From CAYMLQ01 sp964390795 (GTDB taxonomy: Bacteria; Verrucomicrobiota; Kiritimatiellia; RFP12; UBA1067), in NCBI GenBank assembly GCA_964390795.1, contig CAYMLQ010000129.1, positions 1 through 13,740 of the forward strand: a stretch of DNA of 13,740 nucleotides, written 5' to 3'. The notes beneath the pieces were generated by a model. The model did not search any database. It was not told the origin of the DNA and was given only the letters and a program-made list of their open reading frames with translations. The position numbers and the translations under genes are program-made. Of this stretch, positions 1 to 6,546 are shown piece after piece (positions within the stretch are counted from its first letter, which is position 1; the number at the start of each line of letters is the position of its first letter).

Positions 1-283
1 CTGCAAATGAGGCCAGCAGGTCGACTTGGGAGAAAAGCGCGTCGGAGATGCCTGGCTGCACCTTTGCGGCCAAACGATCAATATTCGGCGTGGGAATTAG
101 TTTTGCACCATAAGCACCTACATCTCCAAACCCGACATCATCGCCGTAGATGATTACGACGTTAGGTTTGTCTTTCGCCTTGTAGGACTGCTTGTTATTG
201 TCGGCCTGACTTGCAGCAAACATGGGAGTTAACAAAACAGTTGATGTAGCGGCAACAGCTCTTATGAATTCTCGTCTGTTCAT
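1..283 (-). pseudogene. Sulfatase remnant with in-frame loss of the catalytic core (runs off left edge)
   Basis: Translating from the ATG at 283 gives 94 codons up to the window edge. Residues 1-24 are a twin-arginine-like export signal (MNRREFIRAVAATS). Residues 40-73 are a textbook sulfatase N-terminus: PNVVIIYGDDVGFGD carries the paired metal-binding aspartates, then TPNIDRLAA. An intact family member would next show the C-x-P-S-R motif whose cysteine becomes formylglycine. Here the frame jumps directly to KVQPGISDALFSQVDLLASFA, which matches the segment normally found hundreds of residues later (after the RWPG-like stretch). The frame is kept, but the modifiable cysteine and most of the alpha/beta core are gone, so no sulfatase activity is expected. 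The stretch is visibly AT-richer than the operon to the right, suggesting another origin. The family is sure; the internal-deletion reading is from family knowledge. Confidence 0.8.
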
Positions 284-352
284 TTAGTTTTCATCAATCT
301 AATGGGGCGGGTGAGTCTCCGGCCCCTACTGGGGCGGCTAGTACTCTACCCG

Positions 353-381
353 CTGGTTCGTCCGCGCAAGCGGCGAACCAG
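353..381. repeat. Hairpin with GCAA loop, related to the neighbouring palindrome
   Basis: Left arm 353-365 (CTGGTTCGTCCGC) pairs with right arm 370-381 (GCGGCGAACCAG), leaving a single bulged T and a GCAA loop of the GNRA type. Its core GTTCGTCCG is shared with the larger palindrome at 388-440, six bases away, so the two look like diverged copies of one element placed side by side. Confidence 0.7.
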
Positions 382-387
382 ACGGAG

Positions 388-440
388 GCTCATCCAGTTG
401 TTCGTCCGACGCGCAGCGTCGGACGAACAACTGGATGAGC
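388..440. repeat. Perfect 25-bp inverted repeat with a 3-nt loop
   Basis: Arms 388-412 and 416-440 are exact reverse complements around the loop GCA. It directly abuts the TAA stop of the beta-helix remnant. GGAG stands immediately 5' on the plus strand (384-387), as at the foot of many REP elements mobilised by RAYT transposases. No T-run follows on either strand, which argues against a plain intrinsic terminator. The perfect arms and the related neighbour fit a REP/REPIN-like or small mobile palindrome; copy number elsewhere in the genome is unknown. Confidence 0.75.
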
Positions 441-441
441 G

Positions 442-1132
442 TTAGAAGACTCGAATCAACGTGCCGACACTGCCAACCTGGCGCTCATACGCGCCCATAT
501 CCACAACGAACACCTTGACCCTTGGGAGGCGGTCAAGATCAGTCGCGGTTTTCATCCTGTCCGCAGTATACCCCGTGTTCTTGCAGGGCGAGGTGCCGGT
601 CAGACGGTAATCGCCCGCCGTGAACGTCGTGCCGTAGCCAGCTCCGGTAGCTGTGAATTGAGGATCACCAGTCTTGTTATTAGTGCCCGAGGTCAACGAA
701 GGGGCGCAACTGTACGTCACTTGGCTGAGTTCACCAACAACCGCAAGGATATTGCTTTCCCCGGAGGAGCTGGTGTTGTTGTAGACGATGGCATTGACGA
801 TCACCGGCGTATTGGTCCAGTACACGCCGCCGTATTGACCCACGCCCGCGTGATCAGATAAGCACTGGTTACGCACAATCGTGCAGTTCTCGTTGGTGCC
901 GCCGGTGATATACAACCCGCCTCCCATTGAATTCGCCGTGTTGCCCATGATCAGGCAGCTACGCATCACCCCTCCGTCACTTGCAACCCCTGCGCCGTAG
1001 CGGGAGGAGGTCCAGCCGATATTCTGATAATTTTTGGTGATGACGCACCGTTCGACCAGTGACGTGCCTGTCATATACACACCACCGCCGAAGGTGCCGG
1101 TAGCGGAAACAGAACGTTCACCCACCGCTCTC
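442..1132 (-). pseudogene. C-terminal part of a secreted right-handed beta-helix protein (choice-of-anchor Q type)
   Basis: About 230 codons end at the TAA at 442-444. The protein shows successive beta-helix coils rich in Gly and Asn (GGGVYMTGTSLVERCVITKN, then GGGLYITGGTNENCTIVRN), then NAIVYNNTSSSG, then the closing pattern DPQFTATG...GDYRLTGTSPCKNTG and VDMGAYE. That ending is typical of choice-of-anchor Q domains on surface beta-helix proteins. No start codon or signal peptide belongs to it. Upstream of about 1132 the same frame turns into a meaningless out-of-frame reading of a LuxR gene, so the N-terminal half has been replaced. A frame can be drawn up to 1359, but its first 80 residues are not beta-helix-like. 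In an intact gene this would be an exported glycan-binding or -cleaving protein. Confidence 0.7.
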
Positions 1133-1534
1133 CCCCAGGTATTTAGCCACGGCCTGCGAGCGGGATTGGACGTGCAGTTTCGTGTAAATCCGGGCGGCGA
1201 GGGTTCGGACCGTGGGGAAGCTGATGCCAAGCTGGTCGGAAATCTCCTTCTGCAGGCACCCTTTGGCCAGCAGCCTGAGCATCTCCTGCTCGCGCGGCAC
1301 CAGGCTCTCCTCGATGGCCACGCGCGGATCCGCAGCCGGTTTGCGGAAGGCCTGAACAATGCGCCGCGCGATGATGCGGACAGCGCGATCGGACCAAGGA
1401 CTCGGCCCGAGCCATTCCGTGATCGGGATCAGTCCGTCCTTCACATATGGGGAGGGCACGTCCCAGATTGCGCGCATCTCGGGAAACACCGGCTTGCAGG
1501 ACGTCTCAGTTGCCTTGGTCTGAGCCCCTTTCAC
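1118..1534 (-). pseudogene. LuxR/NarL-type response-regulator fragment (HTH domain only)
   Basis: From a GTG at 1534 this frame reads 138 residues. Residues 79-133 are a clear LuxR-type helix-turn-helix: LVPREQEMLRLLAKG, then EISDQLGISFPTVRTL, then IYTKLHVQSRSQAVAKYL, the usual end of the family. The five residues after it are read-through into the beta-helix junction. The preceding RAVRIIARRIVQAFRKP resembles the linker that normally follows a receiver domain, but the phosphoacceptor aspartate and the rest of that domain are missing. Residues 1-45 match nothing I know, and the frame stays open upstream to a TAG at 1703-1705. It could at most make a DNA-binding stub; I regard it as a relic joined to unrelated DNA on both sides. 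Confidence 0.65.
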
Positions 1535-1670
1535 GCAATAGGCCGTGACCGCAGAGAGGGCATGACGTGCCGGATCGCCCTTGGGGGCAGTGAAACAGAC
1601 CTCGGCGATGAAGGCAGGCTTAAGCCTCTCCGCTTCCCCTCTTATCGCGCTATCGCGCCGCTTCCCCGTC
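1535..1670. other. Unassigned junction DNA with a short tandem repeat
   Basis: This stretch separates the LuxR fragment from the XylR fragment. The minus-strand frame of the LuxR piece stays open through it (AERLKPAFIAEVCF, then HALSAVTAYCVKG), but I recognise no family. Near its right end the plus strand carries TATCGCGC twice in tandem, the second copy at the edge of the XylR homology. I see no promoter or RNA gene. Confidence 0.4.
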
Positions 1671-1674
1671 TCAC

Positions 1675-2290
1675 CGCCTTCGCTTCCGTGGAAGAGGCGC
1701 GCCTAGCGTGCCGCCTTCCGTTTCCGGTTGTGAACCTCGTCAGCTACATCCGCGGGCGCGAGCTTCCGTCCGTGACACTGGACAACCGCGAGATCGGCCG
1801 TCTGCAGGCGGCACACCTGCTGGACCGGCGTTTCCAGCGTCTGGTCTACTATGGGGTCTGTGACCTCTGGTACAGCCGCGAACGGTGGGCCGGCTTCCAA
1901 GCCGCGGCCCGATCGGCAGGGGCAGGAGCAGAAAGCGCCGCACGTGATGGTTCAACCGGCCGGCATCGTTGAACGACGCTCGACCGAGACGCTGGCTGTT
2001 GACGACCCGGAGGTTGACCGACTGATCCGCACGGTCCGAGACAACATCGCAACGCCCTTCGGGGTCGAGTTCCTGACCGCCTGTACGAAGGGTTCACGCC
2101 GGAAGCTCGAAAGTCTTTTCAGTCAGTACGTCAACTGCTCCCCTTACGCGCTGATCACCCGCCTGCGCGTCGAACACGCCAGCCGTCTGCTGGCCGCCTC
2201 TGCCTCACAGAAACTTACCTCCGTCGCCACCGCCTGCGGGTTCACCGACTTGCGCCATTTCCGACTCGTTTTCCAGCGCCAAACCTTTCA
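1675..2290 (+). pseudogene. XylR-type AraC-family regulator, start and middle missing, frameshifted
   Basis: Two pieces of one regulator lie in different frames. The first (about 1675-1920) reads EEARLACRLPFPVVNLVSY, then PSVTLDNREIGRLQAAHLL and YSRERWAGFQAAARSAG. This is the LacI/periplasmic-binding-like sensor half of XylR-type proteins. The second (about 1944-2285) reads VQPAGIVERRSTETLAVDDP, then an AraC DNA-binding domain with both HTHs (SRRKLESLFSQYVNCSPYAL; LTSVATACGFTDLRHFRLVF). In intact relatives roughly 100-150 residues of sensor domain lie between these parts; here about 25 nt of unrelated sequence and a frame change replace them. The N-terminus and last helix are also lost. It points away from the operon and would be the obvious local sugar-responsive regulator had it survived. 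Confidence 0.75.
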
Positions 2291-2645
2291 ACGGAACGCT
2301 GCCCAGCAGCCGCGCCTTGCCCGGCCCCTCGGCGCTGCGGTAGATCACGCGAAAACCGTTCGTGCCGGAATCCGCAGGCGTGAATTGCAGAGGCTTGTCG
2401 AGCCGGTACTCGCCTGCAGCCACGTTCACCGACACATCGGCGGTCATGTTCCGGGCCAGTTCCCGCGCCGCGGCCTGTGCCCGAAACAGCGTCCGGAACG
2501 GCGCCGCCCGCGTCCCCGCAGCTCCGTCATCGCCGCCCGGGCTGACATACACCGCCTTCTCGGCGTTCAACCCCGGCACAGAGACACAGCCAGCCAACAT
2601 CAAAGCAGTTAACATTGCAACAGAGAAACTAAAAATCGGACTCAT
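2205..2645 (-). pseudogene. Lipoprotein beta-helix protein, truncated after the first coils
   Basis: The ATG at 2645 overlaps the FAD oxidoreductase stop as ATGA and has AAAGGG at 2652-2657, six bases upstream. The protein opens with a lipoprotein signal whose lipobox is LAGC (Cys20), implying a lipid-anchored extracytoplasmic protein. YVSPGGDDGAAGTRAAPFRT, AGEYRLDKPLQFTPADSG and YRSAEGPGKARLLGSVPLKG follow. This is the standard N-terminal cap of large right-handed beta-helix proteins of polysaccharide loci, which usually run to 600-1000 residues. Homology stops near 2290; the last ~28 codons to the TGA at 2205-2207 are simply the antisense of the AraC fragment. Only about 118 of 146 residues are genuine, too few for a folded helix. 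The intact ancestor was probably the last gene of the operon. Confidence 0.7.
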
Positions 2646-4576
2646 GACCGACCCTTTCTGCCCACGCCGCGCTGCATGAGGGCTTTCAGCTCATCTAGAT
2701 GCTGCTCATAGACGCCGCGCGGTGTGGCTGCGTGTTCCTTGCAGAGCGATGCGGCCATGCCGATCACTTCGCCCATCATGCCTCCCGTGCGCATCACGCG
2801 CACGGTGCCGAGGGCGACGTGGGTTACGCTGATGTTCCGGCCGGCCATGAAGAGGTTCTCGATGTTGCGGGAGTACAGGCACCGGTAGGGAATCGGGTAC
2901 GGCTTGATCTTGATGTGCCGGGCCTCTGACCGGAAGGCTTCACAGGCGCACAGGGATTCTTTCGGATAGTGGAGGTCGATGGTCCACGTGGTGGTGACGG
3001 AAGCGTCGGGGAACGGCCGGGCCTCGACAATGTCCTGCTGCCGCAGGATCACATCGCCCAGCAGCCGGCGGGACTCGCGCTTGCCGCCGATGTAGGCCAC
3101 CCACTTCAGCCGCTGCCGGGCAAACTCGGCCTTGAACGTGGGATGGTTCTTCAGCACCGCCCAGTTGCCGTACACGACGCGCAGGCCGTAGTCGCGGATC
3201 TGCTCGATCTCGGTGACGTGATTGCGCGTGGCGCCCGTCTCCCAGTCCCAGTCGCCACGGGTCGTCTTCACGCAGGTCTTCTCGTTGAGCGGCAGCGCCC
3301 ACGGGCATTCCGGAAAAGCGGACGGCTGCTCGTCAGCTTCCGCATACCATTGCACCGAGGTGCCCATCACCAGTTCATCCTTCTGCTGCGGCGCGGTCTC
3401 CTCCCCAAACTCAGCCTTGGACTCCCGTCCGTACGCGAAGTCCGCCCCGGCCAGCGCGCCGATGACGCCGTCGCCGGTGCAATCGGCCACGAGCCGCGCC
3501 CGGAACTTCCGTTGCACGCCCGTCCGGATGTCCTCCGCCATCACCGCCGCGATGCGCTTCCCCGCCATCTCCACGCCGTTGGCGCGGGTGCTGAGGAAGA
3601 GCGTGAGATTTTTCTCCGCCTGCAGCACAGCCAGCTTATGCCCGTCATCGTAGTTGGATTCCGGGCCGGCATTGTGGATCTTCTTCTCGGGGTGCTGCCC
3701 CATGATCTCAATGACCTCCTTGCTGCGCCGCAGCTCGGGGGCTTTCTTGGCCTGGTATAGGTTCCAATGGCCGACCGGTCCCCACTCGTCCACCAGATCG
3801 CCTAAACGCGGATAAGGCTGCTGATGAATCAGACCGGAGAGGCCGACGCGGACTTCGGAGCTGTTGTTGCCGCCGAGCACAGGGCGGTCGTGGATGAGCG
3901 CCACCTTGCAGCCCAAGCGTGCCGCGCTGACAGCCGCACAGCATCCGGCCGCGCCGCCGCCGACGACCACAAGGTCATATTCGCCCGCATCCAGCGGAGT
4001 TGCCGGAAGACCGCGCAACGTGCGGCGCAGCGGCGCGAGCGTGGCGAGATCGTTGGGCGGAGCCGCGCCGTCGCTGGCAGTGAACAGCAGCGCATCGCAA
4101 CGCCCCGCGAAGCCGGCAAGGTCATGCAGCGCGAGCGTGACGGTCTTCTGTGCCACCTCCACCACCCCGCCATCCTGCCAGTGCCACTCGGCGCCTTCCG
4201 TCCCAAAGGTCACCGGCGCTGCCTTGCCATCGACGAGCACTTGGAAGATCCCGGGCGTGCCCTCCGCCTTCATGTCGGGATGCGTATCCGGCGTTTTCCA
4301 CGGCGCGACCCAGTCCCGCGTTCGCACCCAAAGCCGGTAGTTGCCCGTTTGCGGGAACTCCACCGTCGTGGCCGCATCCTTGACCGGCACGCCGAGGCCG
4401 TGCGCCAGGAGATAGGGAGAGCCCATCTGATCCATGCTTTGCTGATCCACACCCCAGCCGCCTGGCTGAGCAAAGCTCTCCGCCTCCACCAGCACCTCGC
4501 GCCCTGAGGCCGCAGTGGTGCAAATCCAAGCCGGCGACGCCAGCACGAGCGTGAAAAGTATGAGGTTGTGTTTCAT
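2642..4576 (-). CDS. Secreted FAD-dependent oxidoreductase with N-terminal carbohydrate-binding-like domain
   Basis: 644 residues, apparently complete. Residues 1-25 are a signal peptide. Residues 27-165 form a beta-rich domain starting VLVEAESFAQPGGW, with GNYRLWVRTRDW and FQVLVDGKAAPV, as in CBM-like modules of glycan-active proteins. From residue 200 an FAD_oxidored (PF12831-type) domain begins: YDLVVVGGGAAGCCAA has the G-x-G-x-x-G dinucleotide-binding loop at 206-211, ADCTGDGVIGALAGADF lies at 364-380, and NLFMAGRNISVTHVALGTVR at 574-593 is the C-terminal FAD signature. The substrate of this family is not established; oxidation of a sugar or glycan end is inferred from the attached domain and neighbours. 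The start has no strong Shine-Dalgarno but gives a clean signal peptide. It lies 133 nt downstream of the GH127 gene and overlaps the next gene by ATGA. Confidence 0.88.
   Translation of the reverse strand: MKHNLILFTLVLASPAWICTTAASGREVLVEAESFAQPGGWGVDQQSMDQMGSPYLLAHGLGVPVKDAATTVEFPQTGNYRLWVRTRDWVAPWKTPDTHPDMKAEGTPGIFQVLVDGKAAPVTFGTEGAEWHWQDGGVVEVAQKTVTLALHDLAGFAGRCDALLFTASDGAAPPNDLATLAPLRRTLRGLPATPLDAGEYDLVVVGGGAAGCCAAVSAARLGCKVALIHDRPVLGGNNSSEVRVGLSGLIHQQPYPRLGDLVDEWGPVGHWNLYQAKKAPELRRSKEVIEIMGQHPEKKIHNAGPESNYDDGHKLAVLQAEKNLTLFLSTRANGVEMAGKRIAAVMAEDIRTGVQRKFRARLVADCTGDGVIGALAGADFAYGRESKAEFGEETAPQQKDELVMGTSVQWYAEADEQPSAFPECPWALPLNEKTCVKTTRGDWDWETGATRNHVTEIEQIRDYGLRVVYGNWAVLKNHPTFKAEFARQRLKWVAYIGGKRESRRLLGDVILRQQDIVEARPFPDASVTTTWTIDLHYPKESLCACEAFRSEARHIKIKPYPIPYRCLYSRNIENLFMAGRNISVTHVALGTVRVMRTGGMMGEVIGMAASLCKEHAATPRGVYEQHLDELKALMQRGVGRKGRS
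2652..2657 (-). promoter_or_regulatory. Ribosome binding site of the truncated lipoprotein gene
   Basis: AAAGGG on the minus strand lies six bases before the ATG at 2645 and inside the last codons of the FAD oxidoreductase gene. Together with the ATGA overlap it supports translational coupling and fixes the start that exposes the lipobox. Confidence 0.6.
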
Positions 4577-4633
4577 ATGCGACTCGCGGATGCCGAGCGC
4601 GGGCGCAGTCCAAGCCAGCCGGTACTTCTGAAA

Positions 4634-4699
4634 CTAAGGCAGCTTGCCAGCGCGATCCATGTCAGGCCGGCAAATGACAACCTTCGGCTTACTCGACAT
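4634..4699 (-). pseudogene. Possible relic of a 2-hydroxyacid dehydrogenase start (very weak)
   Basis: In the only sizeable gap of the operon, a 21-codon frame begins MSSKPKVVICRPDMDRAG and ends at TAG. The KPKVVICRP stretch resembles the first beta-strand at the N-terminus of D-isomer-specific 2-hydroxyacid dehydrogenases. The rest of such a gene is absent and no ribosome binding site is seen. It may be a scar of a deleted operon gene or chance. The remaining gap (4577-4633 and 4700-4709) shows a TTGTCA with no matching -10 and no terminator hairpin. Confidence 0.2.
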
Positions 4700-4709
4700 C
4701 TGCTTGTGT

Positions 4710-6542
4710 TCATGGCCGCAGTTCCTTGGCCATGTCTGCCGAGGGCATGGCGTCAGTCAGCAGCTCATCGTCTACCGCAGAGGAGTAATCCCGCAGGCGG
4801 AAATAGGTTGCCTTACCCTCAGGGTTGGGAAACTCGGTGAGCGTGAGTTCATAGTCGGCTTTGAGGCCGAGACCGAAGCCCGGCTTCCACGCCTGAATGC
4901 GGCAGCCGAGCCCGCCGGGCCGCACCGCGCTGCTGGGAACGGGAGCGGAGAGCGTGGCGGGGTTGAGCGCGAGGTAGCCGAGTTCGGTGCCGTCGAGTTT
5001 CGCCAGCCCCGGATTCTGCGCAGGGTCTAGGCAGAAGACCTGCGGCCCGCGCATCACCGCGACGCGCCCGGCCTGGCGCTGGCGGCCTTTGACGAGGCGC
5101 CATTCCATCGGCAGCTCCAGCAGAACCTCATCCCCGGAGTTCCACGCTTGGCGAATCTCGAAGAAGGTTCCAGGCTTAACGACGCCGCGTACCGGCTTGC
5201 CGTTGACGGCCACGCTCGCCTTCGCTGCCCACGACGGGATGCGCAGGCGCAGGGTGAACGTCGCCGGTTTCTCGGAACTGATGCTGAGACGGACGCGACC
5301 GGAGTTGGGGTAGTCGGTCTCCTGCCGGACGTTGGCGATATCCAGCTTCGCTTCGGCAGGCGTGTAGAGGTTCACGGTGATGCCGTCGGCGGCGCGATAG
5401 AACACGAAGCCCGGCAGCTCCGCGATGATCCGGCGGAAATTGCACGGGCAGCAGTAGGTGTCGGTCTTCCAATAGACGCGGCTGCCTTCCAGCGGGGCGA
5501 AGTAGCGTAGCCGCCGACCGTCGGGCGACTGTGAAGCGAAGAGCGCGTTGAAAATAGTGCGCTCCATCAGGTCGCCCAGGCGCGCGTCGGCGTTCAGGCG
5601 GAGCAGACTGTCGTAGAAGCGAAGCTGATAGGCCAGCGCGCAGCTTTCGCCGACGTCGCCGCAGGCATCCTGATCGCCTGTCCAGATTTCACACTGGCCG
5701 GCACTGCCCGTGAGCAGTGCGCCGTCGTGGAGGGTCATGAAATCGAGCGCCCGGTGTGCGGGGCGGAGCAGGCCAGCCGAGGGCTGGAGGCGATGCAGTT
5801 CGAGCTGCGCAAGGCAGCGGGCCATGTAGGCGTACACGTGGCCTTCGATGCCGGGGCGCCGTCCGATCACGATGCCGAGGTCCCATTCCGACAGCGCGCG
5901 TGTCTTGGTCACAAACTGGAGATAAGACGCCTCGCCTGTGGCTCGGTGCAGCGCGAGCATTGTGCGTTCGATGCCGGTGAAGGCGACGTGAGGCGCCACC
6001 TCGCTCCCATCGCCCCAATCCTGCGGTAACACCGCCCAGTTCCTGACGAGGTAATCCGCTGCTTTGCGCGCGGCGGCGAGCGCATCGGCGTCGCCGAAAT
6101 ACTGGTGGTCCGCAAGCAGCGCCCAGATCACGTAGCCCATCTCGTGCACATCCCAGAGGGTCTTGACCCGTTTCGCCTGAGGGAGCGTGCCGATGTACCC
6201 GTCCGCCTCCTGTGCCTTGAGAATTCCCGCGATAAACTGTTTTCTTAGCGCGTCAACTTGTGGATCGCCCGTGTACGCCGCAAACCTCACCGCCGCATCC
6301 ACCGTCTTGCCGAGTCCGATGTACTCGCCCTTGCGCGGCTCCTCGGCAAATGGCAGCAGGAAATCGCGGTCGGCCTCAAGCTTGAGCAGGTTGTTGGTGA
6401 TGGTGACGGCGATGCGCCGGCCGATCTCACCTCCGACCTTGACCTCGCGCAGGCCGACAGGCGTCAACAAATCGGCGCCAGCAACCGGCAACGCCGCGAG
6501 CGGAGCCAGCCGCAGAAGAACTAGGAACAGCGGATTTTTCAT
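4710..6542 (-). CDS. GH127 (DUF1680) beta-L-arabinofuranosidase-like glycoside hydrolase
   Basis: 610 residues, close to the family's usual 600-660. Residues 1-23 are a signal peptide (LAPLAALPVAGA), so it acts outside the cytoplasm. GH127 enzymes release terminal beta-L-arabinofuranose with a catalytic cysteine held by zinc. The (alpha/alpha)6 barrel spans roughly 40-390, with KGEYIGLGKTVDAAVRFAAY and KAQEADGYIGTLPQ. By comparison with the characterised HypBA1, E285 (GQCEIWTGD) fits the acid/base and E299 plus C301 (GESCA) fit zinc ligands. C364-C365 (TDTYCCPCNFRR) fit the nucleophile and remaining ligand. The beta-sandwich tail (TLRLRIPSWAAKASVAVNGK) follows. GGGAG-like sequence lies about 10 nt before the ATG, and only 4 nt separate it from the stop of the preceding gene. 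Family certain; exact substrate inferred. Confidence 0.9.
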   Translation of the reverse strand: MKNPLFLVLLRLAPLAALPVAGADLLTPVGLREVKVGGEIGRRIAVTITNNLLKLEADRDFLLPFAEEPRKGEYIGLGKTVDAAVRFAAYTGDPQVDALRKQFIAGILKAQEADGYIGTLPQAKRVKTLWDVHEMGYVIWALLADHQYFGDADALAAARKAADYLVRNWAVLPQDWGDGSEVAPHVAFTGIERTMLALHRATGEASYLQFVTKTRALSEWDLGIVIGRRPGIEGHVYAYMARCLAQLELHRLQPSAGLLRPAHRALDFMTLHDGALLTGSAGQCEIWTGDQDACGDVGESCALAYQLRFYDSLLRLNADARLGDLMERTIFNALFASQSPDGRRLRYFAPLEGSRVYWKTDTYCCPCNFRRIIAELPGFVFYRAADGITVNLYTPAEAKLDIANVRQETDYPNSGRVRLSISSEKPATFTLRLRIPSWAAKASVAVNGKPVRGVVKPGTFFEIRQAWNSGDEVLLELPMEWRLVKGRQRQAGRVAVMRGPQVFCLDPAQNPGLAKLDGTELGYLALNPATLSAPVPSSAVRPGGLGCRIQAWKPGFGLGLKADYELTLTEFPNPEGKATYFRLRDYSSAVDDELLTDAMPSADMAKELRP

Positions 6543-6546
6543 GTTA

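Larger units (their letters stand above)
284..441. other. Intergenic stretch rich in inverted repeats
   Basis: These 158 bases lie between the start of the sulfatase remnant and the stop codon of the beta-helix remnant, both on the minus strand. I see no coding frame. Besides the two hairpins listed separately, GCCCC at 322-326 pairs with GGGGC at 331-335 around a TACT loop, and GGGTGAGT (309-316) can pair with ACTCTACCC (343-351) around it with one bulge. The whole block could therefore fold as three stem-loops in a row. No convincing promoter or T-tract is visible on either strand. Confidence 0.6.

Noticed and set aside
388..440. Rho-independent terminator
   Set aside because: The stem is strong but no T-run follows on either strand, the arms are longer than usual, and a related hairpin lies beside it.
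1034..1660. Plus-strand frame leading into the XylR fragment as its N-terminus
   Set aside because: It is antisense to the LuxR and beta-helix pieces; recognisable XylR sequence begins only near 1675.
2300..2612. Extension of the AraC fragment's frame beyond 2290
   Set aside because: The continuation is the antisense of the lipoprotein gene and has no AraC-like residues.
442..2645. N- and C-terminal beta-helix pieces as two ends of one gene interrupted by an insertion
   Set aside because: The N-terminal cap belongs to a lipoprotein type that normally lacks a choice-of-anchor Q ending, and the DNA between holds gene fragments, not an insertion element.
4711..4734. CATGGCC / GGCCATG inverted repeat at the end of the GH127 gene
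   Set aside because: Seven-base arms largely within or at the edge of coding sequence, no T-run; likely chance.
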